A stretch of 58,893 bases of DNA from Clostridium sp. DSM 8431 (GTDB taxonomy: Bacteria > Bacillota > Clostridia > Clostridiales > Clostridiaceae), in the NCBI RefSeq assembly GCF_900116755.1, contig NZ_FPBY01000001.1, forward strand, positions 1 through 58,893, read 5' to 3'. A program made the translations under genes and the position numbers. Positions 26,742-33,838 of the stretch are shown piece after piece (the stretch's first letter is position 1; each line of letters starts with the position of its first letter). The notes beneath the pieces are model-generated. The model did not search any database and had not been told where the DNA came from. It saw nothing but the letters and a program-made list of their open reading frames with translations.

Positions 26742-27875
26742 ATGCATATAATGGTTGTACCTTCATGGTATGCAAATCCACAAAATAAAGTACATGGAAG
26801 TTTCTTTAAAGAACAATTCTTAGCTCTTCAAAAAAGTGGAGAAAAGGTAACAGTAGCATATAATGAAATATGGCCTATTACAAGACTTGGAAGGGTTAGA
26901 GAAAAAAGAGGATTAAGTTTTCAAGTGGAAGATGGACTTAGAACTTATAGATATAAAGATTATAATTATCTTCCTAAAAATCATAATATGTTTAAGTTTT
27001 TTAATAAGAGAATGGAAAAGCTTTATCTAGAAATAGTAAAAAAAGAAGGAAAAGTAGATGTAATCCATGCCCATTCAGCTTTTTGGGGAGGCATATCAGC
27101 TGCCTTTGTAGCTAAGAAATATAATATACCTTTTGTTTTAACAGAACATAGTTCTTTAAAAAACAGTGTATATGTAAAGGATAGCTATTATAAGTATATT
27201 AAAGAAGCTTATGACTCTGCTGATAAATTAATAACTGTTGGAAATGGTCTTAAAAAAGAACTTGAAAATTATACAGATAATAATATTGAAGTGATTCATA
27301 ATCTTGTTGATTTTTCAAAGTTTAAAGTTAAAGAAACAGAAAAACATGAAGGTGTTAAGTTATTTTCACTAGCTTATTTAGTTGAAGGCAAAGGAATGGA
27401 AGCCTTGATAAAAGCCTTTAATGAAGCATTTAAAGATGAGAATGTTACCTTGAAGATAGGTGGAGATGGTGAAAAGCGACATGAATTAGAAGCTTTAATA
27501 AAGGAGCTGAATTTAGAATCTAAAGTTGAACTTTTAGGAATGTTATCTAGAGAAGAGGTTGTATCTGAAATTAATAATTGTGATGGATTTGTACTAGCCT
27601 CAGAACATGAGACCTTTGGAGTTGTATATATAGAAGCTATGGCTCTTGGAAAGCCTGTTCTTGGAACTAAAAATGGAGGGGCTGAAGATATAATAAGGGA
27701 TTATAATGGGATACTAGTAGAAAATAAAAATCACAAAGAATTAGTTAAGGGATTAAAAGAATTTGTTCATAATATTAATAGTTATGATAAGACCTTAATT
27801 AGAGAAATGTGTATAAATAACTATAATGAAGACGTAATTGTCCAAAAAATAGAAGATATATATAATAAATTGTAA
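26742..27875 (+). CDS. Glycosyltransferase family 4
   Basis: A 377-residue GT-B fold enzyme. The N-terminal domain starts MHIMVVPSWYANPQNKVHGSFFKEQ and includes IHAHSAFWGGISA; the C-terminal domain shows the GT4 pattern with KIGGDGEKRHELEALIKEL and the E(X7)E motif ASEHETFGVVYIEAMALGKPVLGTKNGG (near residue 286). It transfers a sugar from a nucleotide donor with retention of configuration. It is the last gene of the five-gene glycan cluster and is followed by a terminator. Confidence 0.9.
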   Translation: MHIMVVPSWYANPQNKVHGSFFKEQFLALQKSGEKVTVAYNEIWPITRLGRVREKRGLSFQVEDGLRTYRYKDYNYLPKNHNMFKFFNKRMEKLYLEIVKKEGKVDVIHAHSAFWGGISAAFVAKKYNIPFVLTEHSSLKNSVYVKDSYYKYIKEAYDSADKLITVGNGLKKELENYTDNNIEVIHNLVDFSKFKVKETEKHEGVKLFSLAYLVEGKGMEALIKAFNEAFKDENVTLKIGGDGEKRHELEALIKELNLESKVELLGMLSREEVVSEINNCDGFVLASEHETFGVVYIEAMALGKPVLGTKNGGAEDIIRDYNGILVENKNHKELVKGLKEFVHNINSYDKTLIREMCINNYNEDVIVQKIEDIYNKL

Positions 27876-27876
27876 A

Positions 27877-27905
27877 AGAAGGGTGGTATAACCCCCTTTT
27901 TTTAT
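27877..27905 (+). terminator. Intrinsic terminator after the glycan cluster
   Basis: AAGGG, bulged T, GGT (27879-27887) pairs with ACC CCCTT (27891-27898) around a 3-base loop, with a run of Ts to 27903. Confidence 0.8.
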
Positions 27906-27947
27906 ATTATAATAAAAAGTGAAATTTATACGAAGGGTAGTGGTGAA

Positions 27948-28865
27948 TTGGTAGAAATTGGAGAGGTAATGGGAAATGTAGTATCTTTATTCTTAATAAT
28001 ATTAGCAGGTGTATATGGTGTTAAAAGAAGATTTATTAATTATGATATACAAAAAGGATTAAATACCATATTAATAAATATCACACTTCCTTTGCTAATA
28101 ATATCTTCTTTTTCAGTAGAATTTGATAGTTCTATGAAAAGTAATATTGTAAAAGCTTTTTTATATAGCTTTATTTTTTTTATAGTTGCAGGCATAATAT
28201 CATATATATTCTTAATTCCTATAAAAGATAAAGAAAAGAAAAAGGTGCTTCAATTTGCAAATGTATTTTCTAATTGTGGTTTTATTGGTTTTCCTATTAT
28301 AGATAGTATTTATGGGGCTGAAGGAGTGGTTTATACATCTATATTTAATTTATTTTTTAATATTTTCGTTTGGAGCTATGGAGTGGCATTATATTCAGAT
28401 AAACTAGATAAGAAATCTCTAAAGAAAATCGTAGTTAATCCAGGAATAGTAGCGGTTTATATAGGACTTCCTATGATGTTATTTAATATTTCACTTCCAA
28501 GTTTTTTTTCAAAAAGTATTACAACAGTTGGTAATATGACAACTCCTCTTTCTATGATAATAATAGGGTGTATATTAACTAAGATTAATATTAAGGATGC
28601 ATTTAAAGACTGGATCGTATATTACGAAAGTTTAATAAGATTAATAGTAATACCACTTGGTATTTTTGTTATTGCAAAGGTTATAAAGGATGATAGTATA
28701 TTGATGAAAACAATAATAATTCTGCAGGCAATGCCAGCTGGCACTATGGCTTCAATAATGGCTGAAAATTTAGATAAGGACAGCAGTTTTGCAGCTATAA
28801 TTATTTTTGTTACTACCTTATTATCAATAGTAACATTTCCTTTAGTATTAAATATTATTTCATAA
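27948..28865 (+). CDS. AEC family transporter (auxin efflux carrier-like)
   Basis: A 305-residue membrane protein with about ten hydrophobic helices and the AEC (PIN-like) pattern, with a central hydrophilic loop (IPIKDKEKKKVLQFANVFSNCGFIGFPI). The NCGFIGFPI motif near residue 105 and the C-terminal QAMPAGTMASIMA near 264 are typical. Bacterial members include malate or other organic-anion permeases; the substrate is unknown here. The start is put at TTG 27948 after a weak GTGGTG site; ATG at 27969 is possible but lies only two bases after GGAGAGG. Confidence 0.85.
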   Translation: MVEIGEVMGNVVSLFLIILAGVYGVKRRFINYDIQKGLNTILINITLPLLIISSFSVEFDSSMKSNIVKAFLYSFIFFIVAGIISYIFLIPIKDKEKKKVLQFANVFSNCGFIGFPIIDSIYGAEGVVYTSIFNLFFNIFVWSYGVALYSDKLDKKSLKKIVVNPGIVAVYIGLPMMLFNISLPSFFSKSITTVGNMTTPLSMIIIGCILTKINIKDAFKDWIVYYESLIRLIVIPLGIFVIAKVIKDDSILMKTIIILQAMPAGTMASIMAENLDKDSSFAAIIIFVTTLLSIVTFPLVLNIIS

Positions 28866-28891
28866 TGTAATTTTAGAAAGGGTAGATTAGT

Positions 28892-29542
28892 ATGGAATTT
28901 AATGAATATAAAGTTGGAGAATTTTTAATGGAGTTATCATCAGATTTACCATCTCCAGGAGGTGGCAGTGTTTCTGGACTTGTGGCTGCACTATCAGGAA
29001 GTCTTAATTCTATGGTGTATTCTTTAACTGTAAATAAAAAGAGCTTTGAAGCAAAAGATCCTGATACAAAAAAACTTGTACTTGATTTTAAAGAGGCTAG
29101 CAATAAGTTTGTTAAAAATTCAGTTAAACTTATGGAACTTGATAGAAAATACTTTAATGAATTAATGGACTGCTATAAATTAAAAAAAGATAGTGAAGAA
29201 GATAAAAAAAAGAGAAGTATGGCTATTATGCAGGGAACACTAAAAGCTATGAAAGCACCTCTTGATTTAACAAGAGAATGTTATAAGTTTTATGATAATA
29301 TTGATATAGCTGTAGAGCATGGAAATAAAATGTTATTATCAGATGCTGGATGTGCAGCTTGTTTATTACATGCAGCTATAGAAACTTCAATTATTAATGT
29401 TAAAGTAAATTTAAACTCTTTAAGAGATAAAAAGTATGCAAAGGATATTGAAAAAGAAATCAAGGATATAGAAAGTAATTCTTTAAAGAGAAAAGATTCT
29501 ATAATGAAAAAGGTTAATGAAGTTATATACCCAGAAAAGTAA
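28892..29542 (+). CDS. Formiminotransferase-cyclodeaminase-like (FchA-type) protein
   Basis: A 216-residue all-helical protein of the cyclodeaminase/cyclohydrolase family. The DLPSPGGGSVSGLVAALSGSL motif at residues 18-38 is the folate-binding signature. In related clostridia FchA converts 5,10-methenyl-THF or 5-formimino-THF; free-standing copies of this size are common. No other folate gene lies next to it, so the exact reaction (cyclohydrolase or cyclodeaminase) is unresolved. It starts 26 bases after the AEC transporter and may be transcribed with it. Confidence 0.87.
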   Translation: MEFNEYKVGEFLMELSSDLPSPGGGSVSGLVAALSGSLNSMVYSLTVNKKSFEAKDPDTKKLVLDFKEASNKFVKNSVKLMELDRKYFNELMDCYKLKKDSEEDKKKRSMAIMQGTLKAMKAPLDLTRECYKFYDNIDIAVEHGNKMLLSDAGCAACLLHAAIETSIINVKVNLNSLRDKKYAKDIEKEIKDIESNSLKRKDSIMKKVNEVIYPEK

Positions 29543-29548
29543 TTAAAA

Positions 29549-29587
29549 ATATGCATCTGAAGAAAATTTTTCAGATGCATATTCTTT
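29549..29587. terminator. Bidirectional intrinsic terminator
   Basis: A perfect 12-bp stem (29549-29560 with 29571-29582, core ATGCATCTGA/TCAGATGCAT) lies between the convergent genes ending at 29542 and 29602. T-rich sequence is present on both exit sides, so it probably ends both transcripts. Confidence 0.85.
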
Positions 29588-29601
29588 ATTCCTCAGAAGA
29601 A

Positions 29602-30393
29602 CTATTCAGGAAGTTCGTTTAGAGATTTAAATTCATATCCTTGTTCCTTCAAATCTTTAATAACTTTTTCTAAAACATTAGTGTTAGTTTCAGATACTGC
29701 ATGAAGGAGAATTATTGCACCAGGGTGAACCTTGCTTTCTATTTTCTCTATTGCATAGCTTTCTGATGGTTGCTCTTCCGTGATCCAGTCTTTATAAGCA
29801 AAACTCCAAAAAATAGTTTTATAACCTAGACTTTTTGTTTTTTCTAAGGAATCTTTTGAATATTTGCCCATTGGAGGTCTAAAGAATTTTGGCATTTCCT
29901 CACCAGTTAAATCTTTAAAGGCATTCTCTACTTCAATAAGTTCGCTTTTAAATTTTTCATTATCATGAATAGAAGCCATGGAAGGATGGTGGCTTGTATG
30001 ATTACATACAAGATGTCCTTCAGAAACCATTCTATTAATTAGTTCTGGTTCCCCTTCTATATAAGGTTTTACTACAAAGAAGGCTGCTGGTACCTCTGTG
30101 GTCTTTAATATATCTAAAATTTTCCCAGTATATCCTTTTTCATAGCCTTCATCAAAAGTTAAGTAAAGTGTTTTGGAAGATGTATCTCCGAGAAAATAGG
30201 CATCATTTTCTTCTAAGAAGGATGAACTTTCTTTTGGAGGGTCAGGTATTGCATTCTTTTCTTCAGTAGGAGCATAGTACCAATTAAGCTCAGAACTATC
30301 AGAAATAGTTATAGATTTTGGAAAATATTCTATAGGAATAATACATAATAAAAATGCAGAAATTGCTACTGATAATAATTTATTTTTTCTCAT
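29602..30393 (-). CDS. pdaA: Polysaccharide deacetylase, PdaA-like
   Basis: A 263-residue exported enzyme with an N-terminal signal or anchor (hydrophobic residues about 6-24). The NodB homology domain spans about 70-260: TLYLTFDEGYEKGYT (motif 1, catalytic Asp; PdaA-type Glu follows), NHTSHHPSMAS (motif 2, metal-binding His), FFRPPMGKYS (motif 3) and LLHAVSETN (motif 5). The pattern matches PdaA, which de-N-acetylates muramic acid on the way to muramic delta-lactam in spore cortex. It is transcribed alone, opposite to its neighbours, with AAAGGTG upstream of its ATG. A SigE/SigG-dependent promoter would be expected but I did not find a clear one. Confidence 0.87.
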   Translation of the reverse strand: MRKNKLLSVAISAFLLCIIPIEYFPKSITISDSSELNWYYAPTEEKNAIPDPPKESSSFLEENDAYFLGDTSSKTLYLTFDEGYEKGYTGKILDILKTTEVPAAFFVVKPYIEGEPELINRMVSEGHLVCNHTSHHPSMASIHDNEKFKSELIEVENAFKDLTGEEMPKFFRPPMGKYSKDSLEKTKSLGYKTIFWSFAYKDWITEEQPSESYAIEKIESKVHPGAIILLHAVSETNTNVLEKVIKDLKEQGYEFKSLNELPE

Positions 30394-30517
30394 ATTATAG
30401 TCACCTTTCTATTATTTATTTGTTTAATTTATTCGTAAATATTTTTTCCAGTGTGCATATTAAAATGTGTGGTAAATAAATGTAGAAGTACATGAGAAAA
30501 TGGTGAAGTTTTGGGTA

Positions 30518-30546
30518 TTGAAATTTATGCTGAAAATAAATATAAT
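30518..30546 (+). promoter_or_regulatory. Promoter upstream of ychF
   Basis: TTGAAA (30518-30523), 17-base spacer and perfect TATAAT (30541-30546). It lies in the 311-base gap between the divergent pdaA-like gene and ychF. The transcript would have a leader of about 150 nt. Confidence 0.7.
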
Positions 30547-30613
30547 TAGTATTATGATGTAGACAGAAATTATATTTAATTTAAATAGGTTTAGAGATAC
30601 ATACAAAGATAAG

Positions 30614-30672
30614 TGGTTTAAAAGCTGACTTTAGAGTAATTACATCTATGTTAATGCTTTTAAACCATTTTT
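30614..30672 (+). promoter_or_regulatory. Terminator-like hairpin in the ychF leader
   Basis: TGGTTTAAAAGC (30614-30625) is perfectly complementary to GCTTTTAAACCA (30656-30667), which is followed by five Ts (30668-30672). This stem with a 30-base loop lies between the promoter and the ychF ribosome site, where it could act as an attenuator or processing site. The rest of the gap 30394-30704 shows no gene. Confidence 0.6.
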
Positions 30673-30704
30673 GAGGTATTTTAATTAGAAGGGAATGTAC
30701 GTTA

Positions 30705-31802
30705 ATGAAATTAGGAATTGTAGGTTTACCAAACGTAGGTAAAAGTACTTTGTTTAATGCTATAACAAAGGCAGGAGCTGAATCAGCTAACTACCCATTT
30801 TGTACTATTGAACCAAATGTAGGAGTAGTTTCAGTGCCAGATAAAAGATTAGATGTATTAGAAGGAATATATAATACAAAGAAAAAAGTTTATGCTGCTA
30901 TAGAATTTTATGATATAGCAGGTTTAGTAAAGGGAGCTTCTAAAGGAGAAGGTTTAGGAAACAAATTCTTAGCTAACATAAGAGAAGTTAACTCTATAGT
31001 ACACGTTGTAAGATGTTTCGATGATGGAAATGTTGTTCACGTTGATGGTTCTGTAGATCCAATAAGAGATATAGAAACTATAAATCTTGAGCTTATATTC
31101 TCAGATCTTGAATTACTAGATAGAAGAATAGAAAAAACTGTAAAACTTGCAAGATCAGGTGATAAGACAGCTAAAAAAGAAATGGAAATAATGGAAAGGA
31201 TTAAGGCTCAGCTTGAAAATAACCTTCCAGCAAGATCTTTAGAATTTACTGAAGATGAAATTCCATTTGTTAAGAGTCTTTTCTTAATTACATACAAACC
31301 TGTACTTTATGCATGTAATGTTTCAGAAGATGATATAATGAGCGGAGATCCAAGTAACGATTATGTTAAGAAAGTTAAGGAATATGCTGAAAAAGAAAAT
31401 TCAGAGACAATAGTTGTATGTGCTAAACTTGAAGAAGACTTATCAGGTCTTGAAGATGAAGAAAAAGAAGAAATGTTAAAAGAATATGGTCTTGATGAAT
31501 CTGGATTAGATAAGCTTATACAAGCTTCTTATAAGCTTTTAGGATTAATGAGTTTCTTAACTGCTGGAGTTCAAGAAGTTAGAGCTTGGACAATAAAGAA
31601 GGGTACAAAAGCTCCAGAGGCAGCAGGTAAAATTCACTCTGATATAGAAAGAGGATTTATAAGAGCTGAAGTTGTAAGCTATGATGCTTTAGTTGAATGT
31701 GGTTCAGAAGCAAAGGCAAAAGAAAAAGGTTTATACAGACTTGAAGGTAAAGAATATGTTATGCAAGATGGAGATATAGTTAACTTCAGATTTAATGTAT
31801 AA
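30705..31802 (+). CDS. ychF: Redox-regulated ATPase YchF (Obg family)
   Basis: A 365-residue TRAFAC P-loop protein of the Obg/YchF group. G1 is GLPNVGKST (residues 6-14), G3 is [17 protein letters not shown], and the G4 position has NVSEDD instead of NKxD, the known reason YchF prefers ATP over GTP. A helical arm (about 130-200) and a C-terminal TGS domain (about 280-365, [17 protein letters not shown]) follow. YchF binds ribosomes and is linked to stress and redox responses. It has its own promoter and structured leader, and is followed by a terminator. Confidence 0.96.
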   Translation: MKLGIVGLPNVGKSTLFNAITKAGAESANYPFCTIEPNVGVVSVPDKRLDVLEGIYNTKKKVYAAIEFYDIAGLVKGASKGEGLGNKFLANIREVNSIVHVVRCFDDGNVVHVDGSVDPIRDIETINLELIFSDLELLDRRIEKTVKLARSGDKTAKKEMEIMERIKAQLENNLPARSLEFTEDEIPFVKSLFLITYKPVLYACNVSEDDIMSGDPSNDYVKKVKEYAEKENSETIVVCAKLEEDLSGLEDEEKEEMLKEYGLDESGLDKLIQASYKLLGLMSFLTAGVQEVRAWTIKKGTKAPEAAGKIHSDIERGFIRAEVVSYDALVECGSEAKAKEKGLYRLEGKEYVMQDGDIVNFRFNV

Positions 31803-31819
31803 TAAATATATGTGTTTAA

Positions 31820-31858
31820 AAATATTAGGGGATTTTAAAAATTTCCTGATATTTTTTT
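31820..31858 (+). terminator. Intrinsic terminator after ychF
   Basis: AAATATTAGGGGA pairs with TTTCCTGATATTT (three GU pairs), followed by a run of Ts ending near 31858. Confidence 0.75.
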
Positions 31859-31999
31859 ATGCTTTAAATTAATAATTTCAATATTTTATATAAAAATAAT
31901 AAAAAAGAAGGAATTTTTTAAAATATAACGAATAATTACTAGTAAATATAATGGTTAATGGTTGAAAGTACGTTGAAATAGATATAAAGTATATAATAG

Positions 32000-32323
32000 G
32001 AGAGTATTTTTATACTATTAAATAAATGTAAATATGCCTTAAATATAAAAAGTAATATAGTTCCATCTAAATTAAGATAAGAACTTGAAGATGATATGGT
32101 AATTACAAAGGTCTCCATAGATGTCTATATGTATTCATAAGTGAATGGAAAGTGATGCTACCTGAAAATTTAAAAGAATATGCAGGCATTGAAAAGGAAA
32201 TAGTAAGAATAAGCATTTTATTTAGATTTTAAATTTAAAATGCAAGAAGTAGCATCAGTACAATAATTCAAATGTAAATTATGAGAAGATAGTAGAAAAC
32301 ATGACAGAACTGGTAATAAATAA
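32000..32323 (+). pseudogene. mraZ: Decayed mraZ remnant
   Basis: The 533-base gap upstream of rsmH holds the ruins of mraZ, the normal first gene of the dcw cluster. In one frame from 32027 the conceptual translation reads YALNIKSNIVPSKLR, stop (32078-32080), ELEDDMVITK, then DVYMYS, stop; this follows the first half of MraZ (YxHxLDxKxRIxxPxKxREELGDxFVITKGLDxCLYxYS). Near 32151 a second frame gives VMLPENLKEYAGIEKEIVRIS, the start of the second MraZ repeat, and near 32267 a third piece reads NVNYEKIVENMTEL, the MraZ C-terminus. Stops, frame changes and a missing middle show it is inactive. A GGAGAG site at 31999-32004 may be the old ribosome site. Bases 31859-31999 show nothing else clear. 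Confidence 0.82.
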
Positions 32324-32335
32324 GGAGTTAAAAAG

Positions 32336-33268
32336 ATGGAATTTAAACACGTTTCAGTATTATTAAATGAATGTTTAGATAATCTAGACATTAAAGAGGA
32401 CGGAATTTATGTGGATTGCACTTTAGGAGGTGCAGGACATTCTTCACATATATTAAAAAGGTTAAGTGAAAAGGGAATGCTTATAGGGATTGATCAGGAT
32501 ACAGATGCTTTAAAGGCAGCAAAAGAAAGATTAAAAGACTATAAGAACGTAAAGTTTGTTCATAGTAATTTTTATAATATAGACAGCATATTAGAAGAAT
32601 TACAAATCGAAAAAGTAGATGGTATATTGATGGACCTTGGAGTATCCTCATATCAATTAGATGAAGGTGAAAGAGGATTTAGCTATATGCAAGATGCACA
32701 TTTAGATATGAGAATGAATAGAGATAATGATTTTTCAGCTTATGAAGTTGTAAATAAATATTCAATAGACGAACTATTTAGAGTAATTAAAGATTATGGG
32801 GAAGAAAAATTTGCAAGGAGAATAGCTAATTTTATTGTAGAGAGAAGAGAAGAAAAACCTATTGAAACTACTTTAGAATTAGTAGAAATAATTAAAGATG
32901 CAATACCAGCAAAAGCTAGGAGAGAAGGTCCACATCCTGCAAAAAGAACTTTTCAAGCTATAAGAATAGAAGTAAATAGTGAACTTAAAATATTAAATAA
33001 AGCTATTGAAGATGGTGTAGGAAGATTAAATAAAGGGGGAAGAATGGCTATCATAACATTCCATTCTTTAGAAGATAGAATAGTAAAGTTAAAGTTTAGA
33101 GAATTAGCAGATCCATGTACATGTCCAAAGGATTTTCCTATATGTGTATGCGGGAAAAAACCTACAGTTAAATTAATAAGTAGAAAAGCTATTGAACCAA
33201 CTAAAGAAGAAGTGGAGGAAAATCCAAGAAGTAGAAGTGCTAAGTTAAGGGTTTTAGAAAGAATTTAA
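32336..33268 (+). CDS. rsmH: 16S rRNA m4C1402 methyltransferase RsmH (MraW)
   Basis: A 310-residue SAM-dependent enzyme that N4-methylates C1402 in the 16S rRNA decoding centre. It begins [13 protein letters not shown] and has the SAM motif [14 protein letters not shown] (near residue 28), [33 protein letters not shown] and the C-terminal [13 protein letters not shown], all family hallmarks. Length is normal. It is now the first intact gene of the division cluster because mraZ upstream is decayed. TAAGGAG precedes the ATG. Confidence 0.97.
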   Translation: MEFKHVSVLLNECLDNLDIKEDGIYVDCTLGGAGHSSHILKRLSEKGMLIGIDQDTDALKAAKERLKDYKNVKFVHSNFYNIDSILEELQIEKVDGILMDLGVSSYQLDEGERGFSYMQDAHLDMRMNRDNDFSAYEVVNKYSIDELFRVIKDYGEEKFARRIANFIVERREEKPIETTLELVEIIKDAIPAKARREGPHPAKRTFQAIRIEVNSELKILNKAIEDGVGRLNKGGRMAIITFHSLEDRIVKLKFRELADPCTCPKDFPICVCGKKPTVKLISRKAIEPTKEEVEENPRSRSAKLRVLERI

Positions 33269-33302
33269 AGGGAAGTTATAAAGTGTCTGGGGTGTGAATA
33301 GT

Positions 33303-33794
33303 ATGATAGTAAAAGAGTTTGATTATGTAAAAGGTAATACGGTAGTAAAGCCTACAAGAAAAAGTAAAGAGAGTAATAAAAAACAAAAAGAATTAGAACG
33401 TGCTAAAAGGAATAAACAAAAAAGACAGCATGAGAAGCAACGTAAAACTAGAATGGCATGTTTACAAATAGCAGCTGTAATATTTTTTGGTGGTTTCTTT
33501 ATAGTTCATCAAGATACTAAAGTATATCAAAAACAGAGAGAATTAGCATCAATTAATAATGAGATACGTGTAGTTACAGATAATAATGAAGCGCTTAGAA
33601 TAGACCTTTTAAAGATGAGTTCGCTAGATAGTATAAAAACTAATGCAGAAAGCAAGCTAGGGATGAGCATTGCTACAAAAGATAATACAACACAGATAGA
33701 AGTTCCAAGTAATTATTTTGAAGAGGAAAATAATAGTGCTGACGAAAAACAAAAAACAGTATTTTCAAAGATAATGGATGCGTTTAGTAAATAA
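33303..33794 (+). CDS. ftsL: FtsL-like septum protein
   Basis: A 163-residue bitopic membrane protein in the position of ftsL. A long lysine-rich cytoplasmic tail (about 1-48) precedes one hydrophobic segment (MACLQIAAVIFFGGFFIVH) and an extracytoplasmic coiled coil (VYQKQRELASINNEIRVVTDNNEALRIDLLKMSS), ending with an acidic tail. FtsL bridges FtsB/DivIC and FtsQ in the divisome. Sequence identity is always low in this family, so context and topology carry the call. ATG 33303 is better spaced from GGGGTG than the GTG at 33294. A perfect 10-bp hairpin overlaps its 3' end. Confidence 0.8.
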   Translation: MIVKEFDYVKGNTVVKPTRKSKESNKKQKELERAKRNKQKRQHEKQRKTRMACLQIAAVIFFGGFFIVHQDTKVYQKQRELASINNEIRVVTDNNEALRIDLLKMSSLDSIKTNAESKLGMSIATKDNTTQIEVPSNYFEEENNSADEKQKTVFSKIMDAFSK

Positions 33795-33802
33795 CGCATC
33801 CA
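33775..33802 (+). other. Perfect 10-bp hairpin at the end of ftsL
   Basis: TGGATGCGTT (33775-33784) pairs with AACGCATCCA (33793-33802) around an 8-base loop containing the ftsL stop codon. No T tract follows, so it is not a classical terminator; it may slow decay or mark an RNase site within the dcw transcript. Confidence 0.6.
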
Positions 33803-33838
33803 AAGTTTTGTAAAAGAAATAATGATGGAGGATTAAGG

